A DNA stretch of 5,240 nucleotides, taken from contig JAJYDI010000115.1 of the NCBI GenBank assembly GCA_021777635.1, positions 1 through 5,240 on the forward strand, given 5' to 3'. This stretch comes from Pseudomonadota bacterium (GTDB lineage Bacteria > Pseudomonadota > Gammaproteobacteria > Xanthomonadales > Rhodanobacteraceae). Both the position numbers and the translations under genes were made by a program. Numbering within the stretch: the first letter of the stretch is position 1; each line of letters begins with the position of its first letter. Below, one piece after another: positions 1 through 5,235 of the stretch. The notes under the pieces are model-generated. The model had not been told where the DNA came from and ran no database searches. It worked only from the letters and a program-made list of their open reading frames with translations.

Positions 1-274
1 TCTCGAGGGCGTGGTGCTGTTCGCAGTGCTGTGGCTGTACTCGCGCCGGCCGCGCCGGCGCTACGCGGTGTCGGGCTGGTTCGCGCTGTTGTACGGCGTG
101 TTCCGTTTCAGTGCCGAGTTCATCCGCGACCCCGATCCGCAGCTGGGCTATCTGCTGGGCACGCACTGGCTGACCATGGGCCAGGTGCTGTCGCTGCCGC
201 TGATTGCCGTCGGTGTGTTCCTGCTGGGCCTGTCGCGCCGCCAGCCCGTGCCGGTCGTGCCCGTCGCGGCATAA
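1..274 (+). CDS. lgt: Prolipoprotein diacylglyceryl transferase, C-terminal part (5' end outside window)
   Basis: Lgt is an inner-membrane enzyme. It transfers diacylglycerol from phosphatidylglycerol to the lipobox cysteine of prolipoproteins, the first step of lipoprotein maturation. About 90 C-terminal residues are visible, in the frame that begins at base 2. They show a hydrophobic helix ([10 protein letters not shown]), a basic loop (SRRPRRR), the family signature [13 protein letters not shown], then [23 protein letters not shown] as the last membrane helix and a short tail. The Arg and Glu of RFxxE (bases 104–118) correspond to residues known to be important in E. coli Lgt (R239, E243). 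The GTG at 11 is an internal codon, not a start. The lgt–thyA order is common in proteobacteria. The TAA stop (272–274) lies inside the -10-like box proposed for thyA. Identity is nearly certain; only the N-terminal two thirds are missing. Confidence 0.95.
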   Translation, partial: LEGVVLFAVLWLYSRRPRRRYAVSGWFALLYGVFRFSAEFIRDPDPQLGYLLGTHWLTMGQVLSLPLIAVGVFLLGLSRRQPVPVVPVAA

Positions 275-275
275 T
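270..275 (+). promoter_or_regulatory. Candidate leaderless promoter -10 box for thyA
   Basis: The hexamer CATAAT is followed by exactly six bases (CGCGGC) and then the thyA ATG. If it acts as a -10 box, transcription would start at or next to the A of the ATG, giving an mRNA with no 5' leader. Two things support this: no purine-rich ribosome binding site precedes the ATG, and the same layout recurs at the glycosyltransferase gene (4273–4287). I see no good -35 hexamer 16–18 bases upstream, so the box may be weak or activator-dependent. The lgt stop TAA occupies positions 3–5 of the hexamer. Read-through from lgt could also transcribe thyA. Confidence 0.5.
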
Positions 276-281
276 CGCGGC

Positions 282-1076
282 ATGCGCGCCTACCTCGACC
301 TGCTGCAGCACGTCCTCGACCACGGAATGCGCAAGGACGATCGCACCGGCACCGGCACGCTGAGCGTGTTCGGTTGGCAGATGCGCTTCGATCTGCGCGC
401 GGGCTTTCCGCTCGTCACGACCAAGAAGCTGCATCTGAAGTCGATCGTCCACGAACTGCTGTGGTTCCTGCGCGGCGAGACCAACATTGCCTATCTGAAG
501 GAGCACGGCGTCGGTATCTGGGACGAGTGGGCCGACGCCGACGGCGAGCTGGGGCCGATCTACGGCCGGCAATGGCGATCTTGGTCCGGCGCGGACGGCC
601 GTACGGTGGACCAGATCGCGTGGGTGGTGGACGAGATCCGCCGCAACCCCGATTCGCGCCGTCTGATCGTCAGCGCCTGGAACGTGGCCGAGCTGCCGCG
701 GATGGCACTCGCGCCTTGCCACGCGCTGTTCCAGTTCTATGTGGCCGACGGGCGGCTGTCGTGCCAGCTCTACCAGCGCTCGGGCGACATCTTCCTCGGG
801 GTGCCGTTCAACATCGCCAGCTACGCCCTGCTGACGCACATGGTCGCGCAGGTCAGCGGTCTCGGCGTCGGCGACTTCGTGCATACGCTGGGCGACGCGC
901 ATCTGTATCGCAACCACCTCGAGCAGGCGCGCGACCAGCTCGCACGCACGCCACGGCCGCTGCCGAGCTTGCGCCTCGATCCTGCGGTGCGCGGGCTGGG
1001 CGACTTCCGCTACGAGCACATCGTGATCGAGCACTACGATCCGCACCCAGCGATCCGGGCGCCGGTGGCGGTGTGA
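282..1076 (+). CDS. thyA: Thymidylate synthase
   Basis: ThyA is a cytosolic enzyme that converts dUMP and 5,10-methylenetetrahydrofolate to dTMP and dihydrofolate. From the ATG at 282 the protein has 264 residues, the same length as E. coli ThyA, and it begins [15 protein letters not shown] as expected. Visible signatures in order are the [12 protein letters not shown] phosphate loop (about residues 20–31, with the key Arg), [35 protein letters not shown], and the catalytic motif [12 protein letters not shown] with Cys146, the same number as in E. coli. These are followed by [27 protein letters not shown] and the HxY region [12 protein letters not shown]. An in-frame extension upstream to 204 would run into lgt and lacks family similarity, so 282 is chosen. 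There is no Shine-Dalgarno sequence; translation may be leaderless. The stop overlaps the folA start by GTGA. No expected catalytic residue is missing. Confidence 0.98.
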   Translation: MRAYLDLLQHVLDHGMRKDDRTGTGTLSVFGWQMRFDLRAGFPLVTTKKLHLKSIVHELLWFLRGETNIAYLKEHGVGIWDEWADADGELGPIYGRQWRSWSGADGRTVDQIAWVVDEIRRNPDSRRLIVSAWNVAELPRMALAPCHALFQFYVADGRLSCQLYQRSGDIFLGVPFNIASYALLTHMVAQVSGLGVGDFVHTLGDAHLYRNHLEQARDQLARTPRPLPSLRLDPAVRGLGDFRYEHIVIEHYDPHPAIRAPVAV

Positions 1077-1573
1077 GCACGGCACCTGTGCTGACGCTGA
1101 TCGCTGCGCGCGACCGGCGCGGCGCCATCGGTCGCGCCGGCGCGCTGCCCTGGCATCTGCCCGACGACCTTAAGCGCTTCAGGGCACTGACGTTGGGTAG
1201 GCCGATCCTGATGGGTCGGCGCACGGCGGCAGCGCTTGGGCGTGCACTGCCGGGACGGCTGAACCTGGTGCTGACGCGCAGCGGGCGTGTGCCGTTCGCC
1301 GACATGCTCGCAGTCGTCTCGCTGGATGCAGCGCTTGCGATTGCCGACGATGCACCGGAGCTGTGCGTGATCGGCGGCGGCGAGATCTACGCCCTGACGC
1401 TGCCGCGGGCGACACGCTTGCATCTGACCGAGGTGGATGCCGTCGTCGCCGGGGCCGACGCGTTTTTTCCATCCGTGCCGGTCGAATGCTGGCGCGAGGT
1501 TGCACGCGAGCACCATCGAGCCGATGCGCGCCATGCACTGGCGTTCGATTTCGTCGACTTGGAACGCGTATGA
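1073..1573 (+). CDS. folA: Dihydrofolate reductase, type I
   Basis: FolA reduces 7,8-dihydrofolate to tetrahydrofolate with NADPH, regenerating the cofactor spent by ThyA. The 166-residue protein is close to the usual 159–170 for chromosomal bacterial DHFR. It shows [28 protein letters not shown], where Asp32 is the active-site acid equivalent to E. coli Asp27. Next comes PILMGRRT, then ALPGRLN (Arg62, the folate-glutamate-binding arginine), the NADPH-binding VIGGGEIY (Gly101–103) and HLTEVDA (Thr119). The start is taken as GTG 1073, which overlaps the thyA TGA in GTGA and gives the right N-terminal length. No strong ribosome binding site is visible, so translational coupling to thyA is likely. 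The frame is open far upstream inside thyA, but that translation is not DHFR-like. The stop TGA (1571–1573) overlaps the ATG of a five-codon frame. Confidence 0.96.
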   Translation: MSTAPVLTLIAARDRRGAIGRAGALPWHLPDDLKRFRALTLGRPILMGRRTAAALGRALPGRLNLVLTRSGRVPFADMLAVVSLDAALAIADDAPELCVIGGGEIYALTLPRATRLHLTEVDAVVAGADAFFPSVPVECWREVAREHHRADARHALAFDFVDLERV

Positions 1574-1587
1574 GCAACACCCCATGA
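1570..1587 (+). CDS. Possible five-codon bridging reading frame (MSNTP) between folA and the Nudix gene
   Basis: The frame is ATG AGC AAC ACC CCA TGA. Its ATG overlaps the folA stop as ATGA (1570–1573), and its own stop overlaps the Nudix gene ATG as ATGA (1584–1587). GGAA at 1561–1564 sits five bases before its ATG, a better ribosome binding site than anything before the Nudix ATG. It may work as a relay that passes ribosomes from folA to the Nudix gene. It may also simply be the by-product of two nearby ATGs. The peptide itself is unlikely to have a function. The arrangement is seen directly; the role is inferred. Confidence 0.35.
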   Translation: MSNTP

Positions 1588-2537
1588 GCGGCGGGAGTTC
1601 GCCACCGCTGCACGTCGTTGCCGGGGTGCTGGAGGATGCTGCCGGTCGCGTGCTACTCGCGCAGCGACCGCCGGGGCGCGATTGCGCCGGGCTTTGGGAG
1701 TTTCCCGGTGGCAAGATCGAGGTGGGCGAGGACGCGCATGCGGCGCTCGCACGCGAACTGCGCGAGGAGTTGGGCATCAGTATCGGTCCCAGCGAGCCGC
1801 TGATCCGCGTGCCGTGGCGTTACCCGAACCGGCGCATTGTGCTCGCGGTGCGCCGCGTCGCAGCGTGGCAGGGGATGCCTCAGCCGCATGACGCGCAAGC
1901 GCTGGCCTGGGTCGAGACCGCGGCAATCGATCCGGTGACATTGCCGCCCGCTGATCGTCCGGCGTGGGCTGCGCTCCGCCTGCCGCCGTTGCTGGCGATC
2001 AGTCCGCCGCTCGCCAATACAGCACTGCTACTCGCATGGGCGAAGGACGCCATTCGGCGCGGTGCGCGTCTGCTGCAGCTGCGCCAGCCGCAATGGGCCG
2101 CCGGCAAGCTGCGCGAAGCCGCCGCCGCGTTGCGCGCTGAGATGCAGCCGACCAGCGCGACGCTGCTGCTCAACGGCGACATCAAGGGAGCGCTGGCGCT
2201 GGGTGTTGGCGTGCAGTTGCGCGCGGCGCAGCTGGCACTCCTGCGCGCGCGTCCGTTGCCATCCCGCCTGTGGGTGGGAGCCTCGTGCCATGGCGCCGAA
2301 GAACTCGAACGCGCGGTGGTGCTCGGCTGCGACTTCGCACTGCTGGCACCGGTTGCGGCCACACTCACTCACCCGCAGGGGACGCCACTGGGCTGGCCGC
2401 GTTTCAGCGCGCTGGTAGCCGAGGCAGCCTTGCCGATCTATGCGCTGGGTGGCGTAGGTGCCGGCGATCTGCCGCGCGCTCGCGCCGCCGGCGCCCACGG
2501 TGTGGCTGCCATTCGCGGTTTCCTGGATTCTCGCTGA
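1584..2537 (+). CDS. Nudix (MutT-type) hydrolase fused to a TenI/ThiE-like domain
   Basis: The protein has 317 residues in two domains. The N-terminal half (about 1–132) is a MutT-type Nudix hydrolase. It has WEFPGGKIEVGE and a complete Nudix box from Gly43 to Ile65 (GX5EX7REUXEEXGU all satisfied), which binds the metal for pyrophosphate hydrolysis. MutT proteins degrade 8-oxo-dGTP so that it is not incorporated into DNA. The C-terminal half (about 136–317) resembles thiamine-phosphate synthase/TenI barrels: AISPPL, LLQLRQP, LLLNGD, GVQL, GASCHGAEELERA, GCDFALLAPVAATLTHP, PLGW and PIYALGGV. Several ThiE catalytic positions look changed, so this half is probably not a working ThiE. Similar MutT–TMP-synthase fusions are known in gammaproteobacteria. 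The start at ATG 1584 gives the proper MutT N-terminus; a weak GAG nine bases upstream is the only ribosome binding candidate. Position after thyA–folA fits a nucleotide-pool role. A pterin triphosphate substrate is an alternative I cannot exclude. Confidence 0.92.
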   Translation: MSGGSSPPLHVVAGVLEDAAGRVLLAQRPPGRDCAGLWEFPGGKIEVGEDAHAALARELREELGISIGPSEPLIRVPWRYPNRRIVLAVRRVAAWQGMPQPHDAQALAWVETAAIDPVTLPPADRPAWAALRLPPLLAISPPLANTALLLAWAKDAIRRGARLLQLRQPQWAAGKLREAAAALRAEMQPTSATLLLNGDIKGALALGVGVQLRAAQLALLRARPLPSRLWVGASCHGAEELERAVVLGCDFALLAPVAATLTHPQGTPLGWPRFSALVAEAALPIYALGGVGAGDLPRARAAGAHGVAAIRGFLDSR

Positions 2538-2554
2538 GCCGGCGCGCACTCAGC
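2533..2554. terminator. Small inverted repeat between convergent stops, possible weak bidirectional terminator
   Basis: GCTGAG (2533–2538) and CTCAGC (2549–2554) form a perfect 6-base stem with a 10-base GC-rich loop. The TGA stops of the Nudix gene (2535–2537) and of the minus-strand gene (2550–2552) lie one in each arm. No T tract follows on either strand, so it is not a classical intrinsic terminator. Confidence 0.3.
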
Positions 2555-3080
2555 CCTTGCCGCTGGGTACGGTGGCCACGGGCGTTGCCGCCGGCGCCCC
2601 CGGAACTGGTGTGAAGCTGTCGGCGGCTGCGGCGTAGCGGATCGCGAGATGCCAATTCGGCCCCGACTGCTGCCAGACGTCGGTCACCAGCAGCGGTATC
2701 CGCGCGGCGGCGGCGGCGGACGGCAGGTATTCCATGCGAAAGCTGACCACCGCCAGCGGACCGAAATCATGGACTGCCAGCTGGCTGATGCGCGCATCGT
2801 ACGGCGGTTGCGCGAGCATGGAGTCCAGCCACTTCGCGCGAGGTACCGGAGTACCCGGGGCCACGGCGTCGCGTTGCTCGAATGTCGGCGTGAGCACCGC
2901 CGCTGCTGCGGCACGTTGGTTCCTCGCCAGGGCGCGATCCAGCGAATTTTCCAGGCGTGCAAACACCATGACCAGACGGCTGACCATCGGGATTCGATTA
3001 GTCGACGGACCACCGGGCTGTGCCGCCACAGACGTTGCGAAGGCAACCAACAGCAAGGCGAAAATGGCGCGGGATGGCAT
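2550..3080 (-). CDS. Small exported protein, NTF2/DUF4440-like (hypothetical)
   Basis: The 176-residue protein starts at the ATG complementary to 3078–3080. The N-terminus MPSRAIFALLLVAFATSVAAQP is a typical Sec signal peptide, with likely cleavage after VAA (residues 18–20), so the mature protein should be periplasmic or secreted. The body, from LENSLDRALARNQRAAAAAVLTPTFEQR to WLDSMLAQPPYDARISQLAVHDFGPLAVVSFRMEY and LVTDVWQQSGPNWHLAIRYAA, follows the helix-then-sheet pattern of NTF2-like/DUF4440 proteins (cone-shaped fold, often small-ligand or enzyme-like). I see no recognisable catalytic set. A Pro/Ala-rich tail (FTPVPGAPAATPVATVPSGKG) ends the protein. The frame continues upstream to 3284, but that stretch has no signal-peptide character, and the strong ribosome binding site supports 3080. 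It converges on the Nudix gene with a 12-base gap and diverges from the dsbG-like gene. The precise function is unknown; family placement is moderate. Confidence 0.8.
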   Translation of the reverse strand: MPSRAIFALLLVAFATSVAAQPGGPSTNRIPMVSRLVMVFARLENSLDRALARNQRAAAAAVLTPTFEQRDAVAPGTPVPRAKWLDSMLAQPPYDARISQLAVHDFGPLAVVSFRMEYLPSAAAAARIPLLVTDVWQQSGPNWHLAIRYAAAADSFTPVPGAPAATPVATVPSGKG

Positions 3081-3087
3081 GGCGAAT

Positions 3088-3092
3088 CCTCC
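3088..3092 (-). promoter_or_regulatory. Strong Shine-Dalgarno site for the exported-protein gene
   Basis: On the minus strand GGAGG lies seven bases before the ATG at 3080. This near-perfect site fixes the start and rules for the short form with a signal peptide over the upstream in-frame starts. It contrasts with thyA and the glycosyltransferase gene, which have none. Confidence 0.8.
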
Positions 3093-3348
3093 AGGGGGAA
3101 ACGGTTTGCGGCAGCAAGGGCACCGGTGGTGCGAGGTCGCATTGTGCCGCCGGCGCGACCCCGATGCATTAGCGGCGTGGGCCGAAATCTGCGCTGGCGA
3201 CGAACTCTCGTGTGCAAGATATAGTGCGCCAAGGTCGGGGCTCTTGCGTGCGTGATTCTGGGCGCACACTGTGCTGCTGACCATTCGCCGGATTCGGGTG
3301 CACTGCGTCCGCAGTCTCTTCGGTCCGTTTCGTTGCTCACGGAGTCCC

Positions 3349-3352
3349 AGGA
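3349..3352 (+). promoter_or_regulatory. Shine-Dalgarno site for the dsbG-like gene
   Basis: AGGA lies six bases before the ATG at 3359. It supports that start over the internal in-frame ATG at 3404, which would remove the basic head of the signal peptide. Confidence 0.65.
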
Positions 3353-3358
3353 TCTGCC

Positions 3359-4252
3359 ATGCCGAATCGCCACGGATTTTTGTTGCCGCCCGCGCTGCGC
3401 ACGATGTGCCTTACGGCGGGGCTGTTTCTAGTCGCGGGCGCGCTGCCCGTGTGCGCCCGGGCCGCGGGCATGCCGGCTGTTGCTGCGCCCGCGGTGCTGC
3501 CGCTGACAAAGGTGCAGACGCTGGTAACGGGCGCGAGCAAGGGCCGCGCAAAGGCGCTAAAGGTGTTCGCCGGCCCCGGCGGCCTGACCGGTGTGCTGGT
3601 GCAGGTTGGAGAAGGAAACGCGGCTCAGCGTTCCATCGTCTGGGCCAATGCGGACGGATCAGCGCTGCTGGTCGGCAATCTGGTCAGCGCCGACGGCACC
3701 GATCTAAATGCCGGGGCTGCGGTCCAGGCCGGGGTTTACAAGGCGCCAGTTGAAACGCTCGCGGCGACGCTGCTGCCGGCCGCAAGGGCCATCGTGAGCA
3801 AGGGCCGCGGCCCGATTCTGACGGTGTTCATGGACCCTAATTGCATCTTCTGCCACATGCTGTTCAAGGACCTTGAGCCGGTGATGGCCAGAGGCGACGT
3901 GCGCGTGCGCTTCGTGATGGTAGGCGTGGTTAAGGAAGACAGCCTGGCCAAATCCGCGACGATCCTTGGCATGGCCGATCCGCTGCAGGCACTGACTCGC
4001 GACGAACAGAAGTTCAACAAGGCCCAGGAGGAGGGCGGCATCGCCCCGTCCGCGAAGCCGGATGCGGCCCTGTTCGCGGTGGTTGCCGCCAACAACCGCT
4101 TGCTCTCCGATGCCGGCGGCCACGGCACGCCGATGCTGCTCTATTGCAGCAAGGCATCCGGCCAAGTGAAGCAAGTCGAGGGCGTGCCGCAGGATTTCAG
4201 CGCCTTCATCGGCGATCTCGCGACCGGCCCGGCCGCAGGCTGCAGCGGCTGA
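3359..4252 (+). CDS. DsbG-like periplasmic thiol:disulfide isomerase/chaperone
   Basis: The 297-residue protein has a signal peptide: basic head PNRHG…R, hydrophobic core CLTAGLFLVAGALPV and probable cleavage after ARA (residues 33–35). It should therefore act in the periplasm. Residues about 45–135 match the DsbC/DsbG N-terminal dimerisation and linker region, with GGLTGVLVQVG and ADGSALLVGNLVSADGTDLN. The thioredoxin-fold domain follows, with ILTVFMDPNCIFCHMLFKDLEPV (active-site Cys162-Ile-Phe-Cys165) and the cis-proline loop GHGTPMLLY (Thr257-Pro258). DsbG-type proteins are dimers that reduce or rearrange wrong or sulfenylated cysteines and are kept reduced by DsbD. The CIFC motif differs from CPYC of E. 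coli DsbG, and the mature protein has two more cysteines (263 and 295). It is longer than E. coli DsbG (248 residues). It lies 32 bases upstream of the glycosyltransferase gene on the same strand; no functional link is evident. The isomerase family is clear; DsbG rather than DsbC rests on overall similarity. Confidence 0.88.
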   Translation: MPNRHGFLLPPALRTMCLTAGLFLVAGALPVCARAAGMPAVAAPAVLPLTKVQTLVTGASKGRAKALKVFAGPGGLTGVLVQVGEGNAAQRSIVWANADGSALLVGNLVSADGTDLNAGAAVQAGVYKAPVETLAATLLPAARAIVSKGRGPILTVFMDPNCIFCHMLFKDLEPVMARGDVRVRFVMVGVVKEDSLAKSATILGMADPLQALTRDEQKFNKAQEEGGIAPSAKPDAALFAVVAANNRLLSDAGGHGTPMLLYCSKASGQVKQVEGVPQDFSAFIGDLATGPAAGCSG

Positions 4253-4272
4253 GCGGCGGCGCGCATGTCGGC

Positions 4273-4278
4273 GATAAT
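4273..4278 (+). promoter_or_regulatory. Candidate leaderless promoter -10 box for the glycosyltransferase gene
   Basis: GATAAT is followed by exactly six bases (GTCGGC) and then the ATG at 4285. This is the same geometry and nearly the same sequence as before thyA; both read ATAAT, two variable bases, CGGCATG. No Shine-Dalgarno sequence precedes this ATG. The box lies 20 bases beyond the dsbG-like stop, giving the glycosyltransferase gene its own possible start of transcription. No clear -35 hexamer is visible. Confidence 0.5.
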
Positions 4279-4284
4279 GTCGGC

Positions 4285-5214
4285 ATGCCATCCGCACCCG
4301 CCGCTGGATTGACCAGCATTGTGGTCGTCGTCGCCGACAGCGGCGGCGACGCGCTGACCTGCATCGAGGCGGCGCTGGCCAGCACCGTCGCGGTCGAACT
4401 GATCGTGGTCGATAACGCGTCGCGCGACGGCGTCCCCGAGGCGCTGGCCTGCGCCTGTGCGGGTGATGCGCGCGTGCAGCTGTTGCGCAATGGCGCCAAT
4501 CTCGGTTTCGGGGCGGCGGTCAATCGCGGCGCGGCGCTGGCGCAGGGCGATGCGCTGCTGGTGCTGAACCCCGATTGCCGGCTCGCGCCCGACACGCTGG
4601 CGCGATTGCGCGCCGAACTTGCCGCGCAGCCGCGCGCCGGTCTGGTCGGCGCGGTCGTTTGCGGCGTCGACGGCCGGCCTGACCGCAATGCCTTGCGGCG
4701 CGACCCGCTGCTGGCGCGGGCGCTGACGACGCTGCGCGCGCGGGCGCTGGGCCGCGCCGATGCCGCTGCGCCAGGTGGCGTGCACGTCGAGGGGCCCATG
4801 CCCGCGACCAGCGTGGCGGTCGAGGCGGTGTCCGGGGCGCTGATGCTGCTGCCGAAGGCGGTTTTCGAGACCGTCGGCGGATTCGACGAGGGTTATTTCC
4901 TGCATTGCGAAGACCTCGACCTGTGCCGGCGTGTCCGCGATGCCGGCCATGTCGTGCTGCTGGCCGGCGACGTGCGCGTGCTGCATGCCGGCGGCGGCTC
5001 CAGCCGGCGCCGCCCGCTGTTTGTCAGCTGGCACAAGCATCGCGGCATGTGGCGATGGTTTCGCCGCTTCGACCCCGCCGCGCGCCGCCCGCTGCTGGTG
5101 GCGGCAGTGTGGCTAGGCCTGTGGGCGCACTTCGCGCTGACCGCACCGCGGCGGGCCTGGTCGGGATGGCGCGCGCGGCGCATGCCGCGCCCGGCGCTCA
5201 GCGGCAACGATTGA
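4285..5214 (+). CDS. Family 2 glycosyltransferase, rhamnosyltransferase-like
   Basis: The 309-residue protein is a GT-A fold enzyme expected to transfer a sugar from a nucleotide-sugar to a growing glycan on the cytosolic face of the membrane. Motifs in order are TSIVVVVADSGGDALTCIEAAL (first strand and helix), ELIVVDNASRDG with the nucleotide-binding Asp43, NLGFGAAVNRG (72–82), ALLVLNPDCRL with Asn95-Pro96-Asp97 in the DXD position, VSGALMLLPKAVFETVGGFDEGYFLHCEDLDLCRRVRDAGH with the Glu209-Asp210 catalytic-base region, and VLHAGGGSS. This set is typical of WbbL/rhamnosyltransferase-type enzymes of O-antigen or exopolysaccharide synthesis. The C-terminus has a hydrophobic helix (about 269–287) between Arg-rich stretches, suggesting membrane attachment. 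ATG 4285 is chosen because the family N-terminus begins just after it; the in-frame extension back to 4144 runs through the dsbG-like gene. The acceptor and donor sugars cannot be told from sequence. Confidence 0.9.
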   Translation: MPSAPAAGLTSIVVVVADSGGDALTCIEAALASTVAVELIVVDNASRDGVPEALACACAGDARVQLLRNGANLGFGAAVNRGAALAQGDALLVLNPDCRLAPDTLARLRAELAAQPRAGLVGAVVCGVDGRPDRNALRRDPLLARALTTLRARALGRADAAAPGGVHVEGPMPATSVAVEAVSGALMLLPKAVFETVGGFDEGYFLHCEDLDLCRRVRDAGHVVLLAGDVRVLHAGGGSSRRRPLFVSWHKHRGMWRWFRRFDPAARRPLLVAAVWLGLWAHFALTAPRRAWSGWRARRMPRPALSGND

Positions 5215-5220
5215 TCGCAT

Positions 5221-5235
5221 CGCGCAAGGTGCGCG
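5221..5235 (+). terminator. Possible GC-rich hairpin after the glycosyltransferase gene
   Basis: CGCGCA (5221–5226), a 3-base loop AGG and TGCGCG (5230–5235) form a perfect 6-base stem beginning six bases after the stop codon. No T tract is visible before the window ends five bases later. It may be a terminator or chance in GC-rich DNA, or it may lie in a neighbouring gene. Confidence 0.25.

Larger units (their letters stand above)
3081..3358. other. Divergent intergenic region between the exported-protein gene and the dsbG-like gene
   Basis: These 278 bases hold both ribosome binding sites and should hold promoters for two divergent genes. I find no convincing paired -35/-10 boxes on either strand. 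The most AT-rich patch is GATATAGTG around 3218–3226; it reads TATAGT on the plus strand and CTATATC on the minus strand, so it could serve as a -10 for either. A 7-base inverted repeat, GTGCGCC (3224–3230) and GGCGCAC (3261–3267), flanks a 30-base spacer but could be chance in GC-rich DNA. No small gene, RNA or terminator is apparent. Confidence 0.4.

Noticed and set aside
374..1072. Long upstream in-frame extension of folA inside thyA.
   Set aside because: The translation has no DHFR similarity and is Arg/Ala-rich. GTG 1073 gives the normal family length, so no thyA–folA fusion is proposed.
120..1085. A 321-codon open frame on the minus strand opposite thyA and the end of lgt.
   Set aside because: It mirrors the GC-biased third positions of thyA, has no recognisable domain and lies fully opposite a certain gene.
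3224..3267. Inverted repeat GTGCGCC with GGCGCAC, 30 bases apart, in the divergent promoter region.
   Set aside because: Only seven bases, all but one G or C, mismatched immediately outside; expected by chance at this composition. Not called an operator.
3081..3284. 68-residue N-terminal extension of the minus-strand exported protein.
   Set aside because: It would bury the clear signal peptide and ignores the GGAGG site seven bases before the ATG at 3080.
3420..3456. Possible lipoprotein signal around Cys32 (ALPVC) of the DsbG-like protein.
   Set aside because: Pro and Val before the Cys do not fit the lipobox. An ordinary ARA cleavage site just after fits better.
4141..5040. A 299-codon minus-strand frame opposite the glycosyltransferase gene.
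   Set aside because: The translation is rich in Gln, Arg, Ala and His with no domain pattern, typical of the antisense shadow of a GC-rich gene.
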